Shown here: piece after piece, positions 1-6,752 of the stretch
Layout: each line of letters begins with the position of its first letter
How positions within the stretch are numbered: the first letter of the stretch is position 1
Origin: Macrococcoides animalis
GTDB lineage: Bacteria > Bacillota > Bacilli > Staphylococcales > Staphylococcaceae
Assembly (NCBI RefSeq): GCF_047425875.1
Contig: NZ_CP179727.1
Location: forward strand, 1,178,001 to 1,242,000
Direction of reading: 5' to 3'
Length of the DNA: 64,000 nt
Program-made: the position numbers and the translations under genes
The notes under the pieces: generated by a model
Databases searched by the model: none
What the model was told of the DNA's origin: nothing
Seen by the model: only the letters and a program-made list of their open reading frames with translations

Positions 1-359
1 AATATTTTTTTACCGAACATCTCTTGAATACCATCGTGCTTCACATTAAATGTTTCAAATCTATCTAAGAAATATTCAACTGCAGCATCATTTGGTACTC
101 TAAAAGACGTTCTTGCAATTTCATTTGTGCCATGTTGTCCTTTAGTAATCCCTTTGAAATCAAAGAAAGTCATGTCTGTACCTGCATTACCTTCGTCATC
201 TGCAAAGAATAAGTGATACGTATTGATATCATCTTGATTAACTGTTTTCTTAACGAGTCTCATACCTAAAACTTCGTTGAAAAAGTCATATATTTTTTCG
301 GCACTACTTGTAATAGCAGTTACATGGTGAATCCCTGTTAATTGTTTTATTTTGTTCAT
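1..359 (-). CDS. VOC-family ring-cleaving dioxygenase (MhqO/glyoxalase-like), partial
   Basis: The first 119 residues of a vicinal-oxygen-chelate protein; the rest lies beyond the window edge. It starts MNKIKQLTGIHHVTAITS, the typical N-terminus of ring-cleaving dioxygenases that bind a metal through the first His and open catechol or quinol rings. The segment around TYHLFFADDEGNAGTDMTFF fits the second strand pair of the fold. The ATG is preceded by an AAGAGGAG-type ribosome site. MarR-controlled homologues of this family respond to quinones in Bacillus and Staphylococcus, but no such regulator is next to it here. The subfamily is inferred from the N-terminus alone. Confidence 0.75.
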   Translation of the reverse strand, partial: MNKIKQLTGIHHVTAITSSAEKIYDFFNEVLGMRLVKKTVNQDDINTYHLFFADDEGNAGTDMTFFDFKGITKGQHGTNEIARTSFRVPNDAAVEYFLDRFETFNVKHDGIQEMFGKKI

Positions 360-480
360 GGTATTTCACTCCTCTTCTTTAATAATTTATCAAACTGATT
401 TATTGATATAATAATTATACTTCATATACTTAATATATCATTAAGTTTGTGGTACTGCAACCTATAAATTCCTCCATAAT

Positions 481-508
481 AAAAATCGAGGCAGTGCCTC
501 GATTTAAT
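481..508 (-). terminator. Rho-independent terminator of the ABC-F gene
   Basis: Inverted repeat AAATCGAGGCA / TGCCTCGATTT, followed on the minus strand by a run of T. It lies 64 bp beyond the ABC-F stop codon. Confidence 0.8.
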
Positions 509-571
509 CTAATTCTTAATTTTTACTCTATGTCATTAGTAATAAAATTCAATCGCTTTTTCTTTTTGTCA

Positions 572-2161
572 TTATTGTTGTTCTAAATCATCAATTCGAT
601 GCAATAGTTTCGATAATTCATTAGTATCAACGCTTTTTTCAATCATCACTTTTGAATCTAACAATGTTTTATCTGTTAAAGTAAGCGTACGCGTCTTAAT
701 CATCTCACTAAAATATTCATCGTGACTGACAAATAGTACCGTTCCTTTATATTGTTTAAGTAAATTACCAATGATATCTTGCATTTCAATATCGAAATAA
801 TTCGTTGGTTCATCGAGTACAAGTAGATGTGCTTTGGAGAAATAGAGTTTCACAAAAGACAGTCTACACTTTTCACCCATTGATAAGTTTTGAACAAGAT
901 CATCCATACGTGATGCATCAAATCTAAAAGCAGCAAGTATCGTTCGTGCTTCAGTTTCACTAATATCAAGTGAAGTAATTTCTTCTAATACCGTATGATT
1001 CGGATTTAAATTCTCAAGTTTCTGCGAGAAGTACCCAATTTCAAGTGTTGGGGGCATGCTTATTTCACCCTGTTGCAGTGGTAATTCACCAATAATTAAT
1101 TTGAGAAGCGTTGACTTACCTGATCCATTTTTTCCATCAATTTGCACGACTTCCCCTTGCTCTAATGAAAATCTAACGCGTTCAAACAAAGTATTTTGAA
1201 ACGTATGACTTACATCCATGCATTGCAGTATATATTTATGATTTATTTCACTCGTTTCAATGTCATATTCAGTTCGCACAGCCTTCTCGATTTTTCCTTC
1301 AAAATTAGCCATCTCATGATTTAATCTTGATTCGCGTGCTTTCATTCGTTTAGCCATCTTGGCTAACTTCTTTTGTTCACTAAAGTCACGTACACTCGCT
1401 TTATGATTCATTTCATGGTGCCATTCACGCATCTCTTGAATCATCTGCTTCATGCGTTTCTTTTCCTTACGCTCTTTTTCTACAAGTGCTTGATTCGTTT
1501 TTATTTCTAAGTCAATTTGTGTTTTATATTGATCATATTTCATGTGAAACTTTCTTAACCCTTCACGTGTCAGTTCAAGTATATAATGTGCTGTTTGGTT
1601 AATAAACGTACGATCATGACTTGCATAAAGTATCGTATAATCATTTGATGCCATCCAGTTCACTAGCCACTGTTTCGTTTCAGCATCAATGTGGTTTGTC
1701 GGCTCATCAAAGATAAATTTTGTTTTACCTGAAAGTATCAGACGGATTAAAGAAACCTTCGTTTGTTCTCCACCTGACAGTGATTGTACGTCTCGTTCTG
1801 CATCACTTTCAGATAGATTAAACTTATGCATCATCGTAATAATCTCAGACTCAAAAGTATAACCATCTTGGTCTAAATAGCTATTCATCGCATTCATATC
1901 ATCATTCAACTTCATCTTTAATTGATATAATCCCGGCTTACCTTGCATAATATAATCTAAAACGGTGATATTTTTAGCTGTGATTTGCTGTTCTAGCACA
2001 CCGATTTCATCATCTTGTTGCACCAATATACTCAGCACTGTTGTCTTACCTATCCCATTATTTCCAAGCAATGCAACGTGTTCTCCTGCTTCTATTTCAA
2101 AATGTAAATCTTTAAACAATCTTTTTTCTCCTGCATAAATATCTGTTTTATTTAACCTCAT
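572..2161 (-). CDS. ABC-F subfamily ribosome-protection ATPase (Vga/Sal/Lsa-like)
   Basis: A protein of about 530 residues with two ABC cassettes and no membrane segments, the ABC-F architecture. Walker A motifs are GNNGIGKTT near residue 35 and GKNGSGKST near 345. Signatures are LSGGEQ and the variant LSMGEK. Walker B regions end FIFDEPTNH and LVLDEPTN. The charged, Lys/Arg/Met-rich helical linker between the cassettes (about 215-285) is the part that reaches the peptidyl-transferase centre in antibiotic-resistance members. I chose the ATG at 2161 because it has GGGGTGAG upstream; an earlier in-frame start at 2194 would fall inside the terminator hairpin. Length and layout match Vga(A)/Sal(A)-type lincosamide-streptogramin A-pleuromutilin proteins, and the upstream attenuator supports drug-inducible control. 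The drug spectrum cannot be read from the sequence. Confidence 0.85.
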   Translation of the reverse strand: MRLNKTDIYAGEKRLFKDLHFEIEAGEHVALLGNNGIGKTTVLSILVQQDDEIGVLEQQITAKNITVLDYIMQGKPGLYQLKMKLNDDMNAMNSYLDQDGYTFESEIITMMHKFNLSESDAERDVQSLSGGEQTKVSLIRLILSGKTKFIFDEPTNHIDAETKQWLVNWMASNDYTILYASHDRTFINQTAHYILELTREGLRKFHMKYDQYKTQIDLEIKTNQALVEKERKEKKRMKQMIQEMREWHHEMNHKASVRDFSEQKKLAKMAKRMKARESRLNHEMANFEGKIEKAVRTEYDIETSEINHKYILQCMDVSHTFQNTLFERVRFSLEQGEVVQIDGKNGSGKSTLLKLIIGELPLQQGEISMPPTLEIGYFSQKLENLNPNHTVLEEITSLDISETEARTILAAFRFDASRMDDLVQNLSMGEKCRLSFVKLYFSKAHLLVLDEPTNYFDIEMQDIIGNLLKQYKGTVLFVSHDEYFSEMIKTRTLTLTDKTLLDSKVMIEKSVDTNELSKLLHRIDDLEQQ

Positions 2162-2174
2162 AAACTCACCCCAT

Positions 2175-2345
2175 AAAAAAAGTATCCCGCGCAACGTTTG
2201 GGATACACAAAATAAGCCTATGATAAACGATAGACATACAATAAATAGACAGACTTATCCCGATAATTCAAACGTTGTGCAATTCAATTTGCTCAGTTTT
2301 CATTATCGAATGATCATCTCTAAATATTGATGCCTCCTTTAGTAT
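2175..2345 (-). promoter_or_regulatory. Attenuator leader of the ABC-F gene with two coupled mini-ORFs
   Basis: On the minus strand a terminator (GTATCCC stem, loop, GGGATAC, seven T; 2175-2206) ends 14 bp before the ABC-F start. The element at 2254-2280 (CACAACGTTTG ... GGGATA) can pair with the loop and 5' arm of that terminator (TATCCCAAACGTTG), giving an alternative fold. Upstream are AAAGGAGG and two short reading frames, MIIR (2317-2303) and MKTEQIELHNV (2303-2268), joined by a TAATG overlap. The second stops inside the alternative stem. This is the layout expected for ribosome-stalling transcription attenuation; function is inferred. Confidence 0.7.
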
Positions 2346-2349
2346 TTGT

Positions 2350-3702
2350 TTATAGTTTAACAGGTTTACGCATCTTATACAAAATAAACCCTATGATAAA
2401 TCCAATCACTGCTGGTAATACCCAACCCATACCAATAGCTGAAAATGGCAAGTAGCGTTCACCAAATGTCGTAATACTTTCACCAAATCCTGATTTTGAT
2501 AGAAATGCCGGACTCGCTTTAATACCATCGATTAATGCAGCAAACATTGTCACAAACGTTGTCCACTGGTAGACAATCTTCGAATCATTGAATAAACTAC
2601 TAATCAACGTTAATAAGATTAACGTAATCGCAAGTGGATATAAGAACATCAGGACAGGAATTGAATATTCAATAATTTTTGTTAGGCCAACATTTGCGAG
2701 TATAAATGACACGATACTGACAACACTCGCAAACATAATATAATTGCGACTTGGGAATAATTCAGTAAATGTTTCTGAGAATGCTGTGATTAAACCAATT
2801 GCCGTTTTCAAACAAGCCACAATAATAATTAATGATAATAGAATAATGCCGTAATTTCCTAGGTAATATTGTGCAATCTGTGCTAAAGCAACACCACCAT
2901 TCTCACTCACTTTAAACTGGCCTAAACTCATCGTTCCCATCAGTGCAAGTAGTGTATAAATTATACCCATTAAAATAATACTGATAGCACCTGACTTTAC
3001 AGTTTCTTTTGCAATATCCGTTGGGTTGGTTACGCCGAGTTTTTTAATCGTTGTGACGATAATAATACCAAAAGCAAGAGAAGCAAGTGCATCTAAAGTA
3101 TTGTAACCATCAACAAAACCTTTAAGTAAAGCTCCTTCTTTGTAATCTGGTTGAATCGGTGCATTTAAACTTCCCATTGGATTGATAAACGCGAGTAAGA
3201 ATAATCCACCTAATAGTATTAAAAATAATGGATTTAAAAACTTCCCAATATAATCTAAAATCTTTGACGGTTTTCTTGCAAAGAACCATGCAACTATGAA
3301 GAATAATAAACTAAAAATGAATAAATAAAGACGTACATCTTCTTTTTCAATAAACGGAGTAAATGCAATCTCAAATGAAACTGTTGCAAGACGTGGTAAA
3401 GCAAAGAGCGGTCCAATGACTAAATATAATGCAATCGTAAACAGATATGCATACGTCTTATTCACACGTGATGCCACATCGAATAAACCATTTGTTTTAG
3501 AAATACCTATCGCAATAATCCCTAAGAACGGTAATCCAATAGCTGTGATCAAGAACCCTAAATTCGTCACCCATACATTCGCACCACTCGTTTGTCCAAA
3601 GTGAATTGGGAAGATTAAGTTACCTGCACCAAAGAAAAGGCCAAATAACATTGATCCAATAAATATGTTTTCTTTTAGTGATAGTTTTGATTTTGTGTTG
3701 AT
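2350..3702 (-). CDS. brnQ: BrnQ branched-chain amino acid:cation symporter
   Basis: A 12-helix LIVCS-family permease for Leu/Ile/Val uptake. Diagnostic N-terminal motif is FIGSMLFGLFFGAGNLIFP. It ends in a basic tail after the last helix (YKMRKPVKL). The first ATG in frame (3771) gives an odd 23-residue extension with no ribosome site. A strong GGAGGG lies at 3706-3711, and six bases after it is an ATC codon at 3702, giving a protein that begins INTKSKLSLKENIF, as the family does. The start is therefore probably a non-AUG codon (ATC or ATT), or an ATG has been mutated. BrnQ genes are often CodY-controlled; I see no clear CodY box here. Confidence 0.9.
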   Translation of the reverse strand: MNTKSKLSLKENIFIGSMLFGLFFGAGNLIFPIHFGQTSGANVWVTNLGFLITAIGLPFLGIIAIGISKTNGLFDVASRVNKTYAYLFTIALYLVIGPLFALPRLATVSFEIAFTPFIEKEDVRLYLFIFSLLFFIVAWFFARKPSKILDYIGKFLNPLFLILLGGLFLLAFINPMGSLNAPIQPDYKEGALLKGFVDGYNTLDALASLAFGIIIVTTIKKLGVTNPTDIAKETVKSGAISIILMGIIYTLLALMGTMSLGQFKVSENGGVALAQIAQYYLGNYGIILLSLIIIVACLKTAIGLITAFSETFTELFPSRNYIMFASVVSIVSFILANVGLTKIIEYSIPVLMFLYPLAITLILLTLISSLFNDSKIVYQWTTFVTMFAALIDGIKASPAFLSKSGFGESITTFGERYLPFSAIGMGWVLPAVIGFIIGFILYKMRKPVKL

Positions 3703-3800
3703 ATAAATCCCTCCAAAGCTTTTAAATGTTACTTTAAAATATATAATTTTTAAATTATAGCATTTATTCATAAAGATTTGGATGGTTATTTCAAATAAAA

Positions 3801-3828
3801 AAGATACTGAAATTACCTTCAGTATCTA
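3801..3828 (-). terminator. Terminator after the DUF1349 gene
   Basis: Stem AGATACTGAA / TTCAGTATCT with an A/T-rich flank on both sides, 10 bp past the stop codon at 3838. It may work in both directions. Confidence 0.75.
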
Positions 3829-3837
3829 AATTAAATA

Positions 3838-4422
3838 TTAAACATGAGCTTTCCATTGGCATGGCCCTACATTCATTTCAGTGAAAGTTGCTTCAAAAGA
3901 AGAGTCCTCAGGAGAACATGCATAAACGCCGAACTTTATTTCACCTTGTCCTTCATGAAGATGCGCAATTCTCATTTGTTTAAAATTTAAACCATCTTCA
4001 GAATACTCAATACAATAATCACTCTCACGTCTACTTAATCGATACCACATGGATTTAATATTGCTATCAATATCAAATGATGCCCAATCCGAGTAACCAG
4101 CATTCGTAACAACACTACCTAAACGTTGAAAGTCATCATTCTCATACTCAATTGAAGCTTTCAACCAATTGTCGCTATTTAGATAGATTACAACACCACA
4201 CTGATCAAAGCGACGTTTCGTATCAAAATTTGTTTTCACTGTAAATGAAAAATAATCTTCTGACGTCGACATTTGAAGTACAGGTGCATTGTCATTTTGG
4301 AAGCCGTAATATGTTCTTTGCCATAGATCTGTGTTGGGTTCTGTAGTGATTTGTATACGTTCATCTGTTATCTCATAAACTTTTGATGCTCTCGTCCATT
4401 CTAAATTATTGAAAGTTGTCAT
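3838..4422 (-). CDS. DUF1349 family protein (concanavalin A-like fold)
   Basis: A 194-residue soluble protein. The pattern of aromatic beta strands (NLEWTRASKVYEI near the start, then DLWQRTYYGFQNDNAPVLQM, then FSFTVKTNFDTKRRFDQCGV, then WYRLSRRESDYCIEYSEDG) is that of DUF1349, a jelly-roll related to laminin-G-like lectins and to the yeast Ree1 protein. No signal peptide is present, so it is probably cytosolic. The substrate is unknown. It ends 15 bp before the next gene's stop region, and the two minus-strand genes 4438-4851 and 3838-4422 may be co-transcribed. Confidence 0.75.
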   Translation of the reverse strand: MTTFNNLEWTRASKVYEITDERIQITTEPNTDLWQRTYYGFQNDNAPVLQMSTSEDYFSFTVKTNFDTKRRFDQCGVVIYLNSDNWLKASIEYENDDFQRLGSVVTNAGYSDWASFDIDSNIKSMWYRLSRRESDYCIEYSEDGLNFKQMRIAHLHEGQGEIKFGVYACSPEDSSFEATFTEMNVGPCQWKAHV

Positions 4423-4437
4423 ATTAGTACCTCACAA

Positions 4438-4851
4438 TCAATTCATTTCTCTCTCAACCACATCTAGAATTCTATGTAATTGATCCTCTAATTCATCTAA
4501 ATTGCGTTGTAGTTCTTTAAGTTCACCGTGCACTCTAGCATCTGTAAAAATATTATCAAACCAAACATCGAGCATTTCATCTTGTCCATTATCAGAAATC
4601 CTTAAATCGACATTCAAATCAATATCTTTCAATTCTTGAACTGCAACATTTAAATTGTTTTGTAAACTTGAGACATGTTCATTGATTTCTTTAATCTTAT
4701 TACGCTTAAAGTAACTCATGACACCAGAGCTACCTAATAAATCAAACCAACTCCAAGCATTTGCATCTTTCATTGGATTCTTAAGGTCTTGTATATTCCT
4801 AAGTGCAGCTTCTAATTCATTTCTTGCTTCGATAAACTCTCTTTGATCCAT
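4438..4851 (-). CDS. Hypothetical coiled-coil protein
   Basis: A 137-residue acidic protein, not recognised. Long heptad-like helices occupy both ends (REFIEARNELEAALRNIQDL and LKELQRNLDELEDQLHRILD), with a Trp/Phe-rich middle (AWSWFDLLGSSG). The ATG at 4851 is chosen because TAGGAG lies eight bases upstream; a GTG three codons earlier is too close to that site. The start of the downstream DUF1349 gene is 15 bp away, suggesting co-transcription. There is no signal peptide or transmembrane segment, so it is likely a cytosolic scaffold or partner protein. Confidence 0.65.
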   Translation of the reverse strand: MDQREFIEARNELEAALRNIQDLKNPMKDANAWSWFDLLGSSGVMSYFKRNKIKEINEHVSSLQNNLNVAVQELKDIDLNVDLRISDNGQDEMLDVWFDNIFTDARVHGELKELQRNLDELEDQLHRILDVVEREMN

Positions 4852-4922
4852 AGGTTCCACTCCTATAATTTGTTAAAATCATTGTAACAAACCATAAATT
4901 GTATTTCAAAAATGTGGATATT

Positions 4923-5267
4923 TTATTTCGCTGTTCCTAACTCTCTTTTTAAGTTATTGAGTACATTGTGCGTAAACGGATTGCCATACATTTCAACTTG
5001 GCGATCAATCACCGAAGCTTTTAAATCATGTAAATCTGATAGTTCATTCGTCCCCGCGATTCCATAAAGGCTGGAGATGAACTCTAACATATAAGCAATT
5101 GCTTCTCCATCTCGTAATTCAAGTAAATACGCTACCGCCTCATCGATTAATTGATACGCATCTTCTGGTGATAATCTCTTAATCATCTCATAAAACTTCG
5201 TACTAATAACCTCTTCGTTTAATTGTATTTCATCAACAAAAATTTCATCTAATTTGTCTTTTAACAT
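4923..5267 (-). CDS. Hypothetical small acidic protein
   Basis: A 114-residue all-helical acidic protein beginning MLKDKLDEIFVDEIQLNEE. I do not recognise the family. The ATG at 5267 follows AGAGGTG by six bases, so a longer upstream frame from 5300 is unlikely. It lies between the MarR/OhrR gene and the coiled-coil gene, on the same strand as both, but with 60-70 bp gaps and therefore perhaps its own promoter. Confidence 0.55.
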   Translation of the reverse strand: MLKDKLDEIFVDEIQLNEEVISTKFYEMIKRLSPEDAYQLIDEAVAYLLELRDGEAIAYMLEFISSLYGIAGTNELSDLHDLKASVIDRQVEMYGNPFTHNVLNNLKRELGTAK

Positions 5268-5337
5268 ACTACACACCTCTATCTCAAAATTTATTGTCAT
5301 TATAACACTGATATTTCTACTTATACTTGCTTACGAT

Positions 5338-5784
5338 TTATTTTAATGATATTTTCTGAAGTTGCTCAATAATTCTATTGTTCTCTTCAATTAAGCCCAT
5401 TGCTTTCTCTGCAGTTAATCCTTCTATTGATGAGAAACATGTTATTAAGTGATTTTCTACATCATATTGTAACGCACGTCCTGCTTCAGTTAATTGCACA
5501 ATTAACTGCCGTTTATCTTTTTCGGGACGAAGTCTTACCACATATCCCTTTTCTTCTAGTCGCTTGAGTAACGGCGTTAATGTATTACTCGCAAGGTCTA
5601 ATTCTTTACCTAATTCATGTAATGTTTGACTTGGGTTCTCCCATAAGCTCACTAATGCAAGATACTGGGTATATGTTAACTTGAAATTCTTTAATGATGT
5701 TTTATAAAACTGATTAAATAGTCTGTTGACATTATAATATGAAAAGCATAATTGTTTTGACAAGTTATTTCCTTTAGTATCCAT
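5338..5784 (-). CDS. ohrR: OhrR-type MarR family peroxide-sensing repressor
   Basis: A 148-residue winged-helix regulator. The N-terminal KQLCFSYYNVNR carries the single Cys expected at the redox-sensing position of one-Cys OhrR proteins, and the Tyr residues after it could be the partner tyrosines. The winged helix runs from TLHELGKELDLASNTLTPLLKRLEEKGYV to the wing RLRPEKDKRQL. It is transcribed divergently from ohr, the classic arrangement: organic hydroperoxide oxidises the Cys, the repressor leaves the shared intergenic operator and ohr is induced. The ATG at 5784 has GGAGG five bases upstream. The role is inferred from context and the Cys. Confidence 0.85.
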   Translation of the reverse strand: MDTKGNNLSKQLCFSYYNVNRLFNQFYKTSLKNFKLTYTQYLALVSLWENPSQTLHELGKELDLASNTLTPLLKRLEEKGYVVRLRPEKDKRQLIVQLTEAGRALQYDVENHLITCFSSIEGLTAEKAMGLIEENNRIIEQLQKISLK

Positions 5785-5834
5785 AATGTCCTCCAATCGT
5801 TCACGATTTATTTATAATTAGTAAGTTGTAATTA

Positions 5835-5861
5835 TTGACTTAATTAATTATAGGATATAAT
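5835..5861 (+). promoter_or_regulatory. Promoter of ohr, overlapping a probable OhrR operator
   Basis: TTGACT (5835-5840) and TATAAT (5856-5861) with a 15-bp spacer. The A/T-rich half-repeats (TTGTAATTATTGACTTAA, TTAATTATA) cover the -35 element and resemble OhrR-type operators, so repression by blocking polymerase is plausible. Confidence 0.6.
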
Positions 5862-5912
5862 ATTATAAATATCAATCTTGCACGACTAATAAAAATAAAA
5901 GGAGTTTTTATC

Positions 5913-6341
5913 ATGGAAAAAGTATTATATGACACAACTGTAATTAGTAAAGGCGGACGTAATGGTAAAGTATTTAGTGAGGATAACACTTTCTATTTAG
6001 ATATTGAATCACCAAAAGAATTAGGTGGTAAAGGTACTACCGAATCAAATCCAGAACAATTATTTGCAGCAGGTTATGCAGCATGTTTCAATAGTGCGTT
6101 AACACTAATCCTGAAACAAGCGGGTCATAAAAACGTCGATCCTGAAGTAAGAGGAACTGCAATGTTATTAAGCGACTCAACAGATGGTGGCGTAAAACTA
6201 GCTGCAGAATTAGAAGTGAGAGTCGAAGGTTTAGATCAAGCAACTGCAGAAGCATTTGTTGAAAAAGCACATAACTATTGTCCTTATTCAAAAGCGTTAA
6301 AAAACTCAATTGATATTGAATTATCAGTAGTTGGTGATTAA
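5913..6341 (+). CDS. ohr: Organic hydroperoxide resistance protein Ohr
   Basis: A 142-residue OsmC/Ohr-family thiol peroxidase that reduces organic hydroperoxides using two cysteines and lipoylated partners. The two catalytic Cys are visible in AAGYAACFNSAL (about residue 55) and NYCPYSKAL (about 122); an Arg that shapes the site lies near residue 16 in SKGGRNGKV. Length is normal for the family. It has an AAGGAG site nine bases before ATG and a divergent OhrR gene, forming a self-contained peroxide-response pair. Confidence 0.93.
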   Translation: MEKVLYDTTVISKGGRNGKVFSEDNTFYLDIESPKELGGKGTTESNPEQLFAAGYAACFNSALTLILKQAGHKNVDPEVRGTAMLLSDSTDGGVKLAAELEVRVEGLDQATAEAFVEKAHNYCPYSKALKNSIDIELSVVGD

Positions 6342-6359
6342 TTCCCCTGTCTTTTTTAT

Positions 6360-6398
6360 AGATTAAAGGCGCCTTGATTTTTAAGACGTCTTTTTTAC
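6360..6398 (+). terminator. Weak terminator after ohr
   Basis: AAGGCG / CGTCTT stem, pairing through a G-U, followed by a run of six T. It is the only terminator-like structure before the adhE regulatory region. Confidence 0.45.
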
Positions 6399-6407
6399 AC
6401 AAAAACT

Positions 6408-6425
6408 TTGTGATTTAAATCACAA
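6408..6425. promoter_or_regulatory. Rex/ArcR-like palindrome upstream of adhE (distal)
   Basis: TTGTGATTTAAATCACAA, part of a perfect 24-bp palindrome (6405-6428). It fits the Rex pattern TTGTGA-N6-TCACAA and also the CRP/Fnr-family ArcR pattern TGTGA-N6-TCACA. It lies about 330 bp before adhE. Confidence 0.6.
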
Positions 6426-6475
6426 AGTGTTTATTTTTAAATATTTATACCCTCTACTATATTGAAATATCGAGA

Positions 6476-6608
6476 TGTAAGCGCGAACATACTAATTTTT
6501 CATGTAATATTTCTAATCTATGCAACTTTAATTACCTAATTGTTCATAATTGAAATCAATTTGAAAATAAATAATCGTAAGCATGATATATGATTGCATA
6601 CGCTTACA
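6476..6608. promoter_or_regulatory. Two cre-like CcpA sites upstream of adhE
   Basis: TGTAAGCGCGAACA at 6476-6489, and on the other strand TGTAAGCGTATGCA at 6595-6608. Each differs from the consensus TGWAARCGYTWWCW at one or two positions. They suggest that carbon catabolite control is layered on redox control of adhE. The rest of this roughly 410-bp intergenic stretch is AT-rich and holds no gene. Confidence 0.4.
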
Positions 6609-6714
6609 AATTGATAAATGTTTTTTTACATTTTTCTTTTGTCACAATCTCCTGAATGAAGATATCTTTTATAACAAATATACTTTACCCTCCTCAGTTA
6701 TTATATTATATTAT

Positions 6715-6732
6715 TTGTGAAATGATTCACAA
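6715..6732. promoter_or_regulatory. Rex operator immediately upstream of adhE
   Basis: TTGTGAAATGATTCACAA, an exact match to the Rex consensus TTGTGAA-N4-TTCACAA. It lies 20 bp before the adhE start, between the probable promoter and the GGAGG. Rex represses fermentation genes when NADH/NAD+ is low. Confidence 0.8.
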
Positions 6733-6752
6733 AGTAAATAGGAGGAATTACT

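Noticed and set aside
6595..6608. Riboswitch upstream of adhE
   Set aside because: The inverted repeats are short operator-like palindromes; no conserved aptamer core was recognised.
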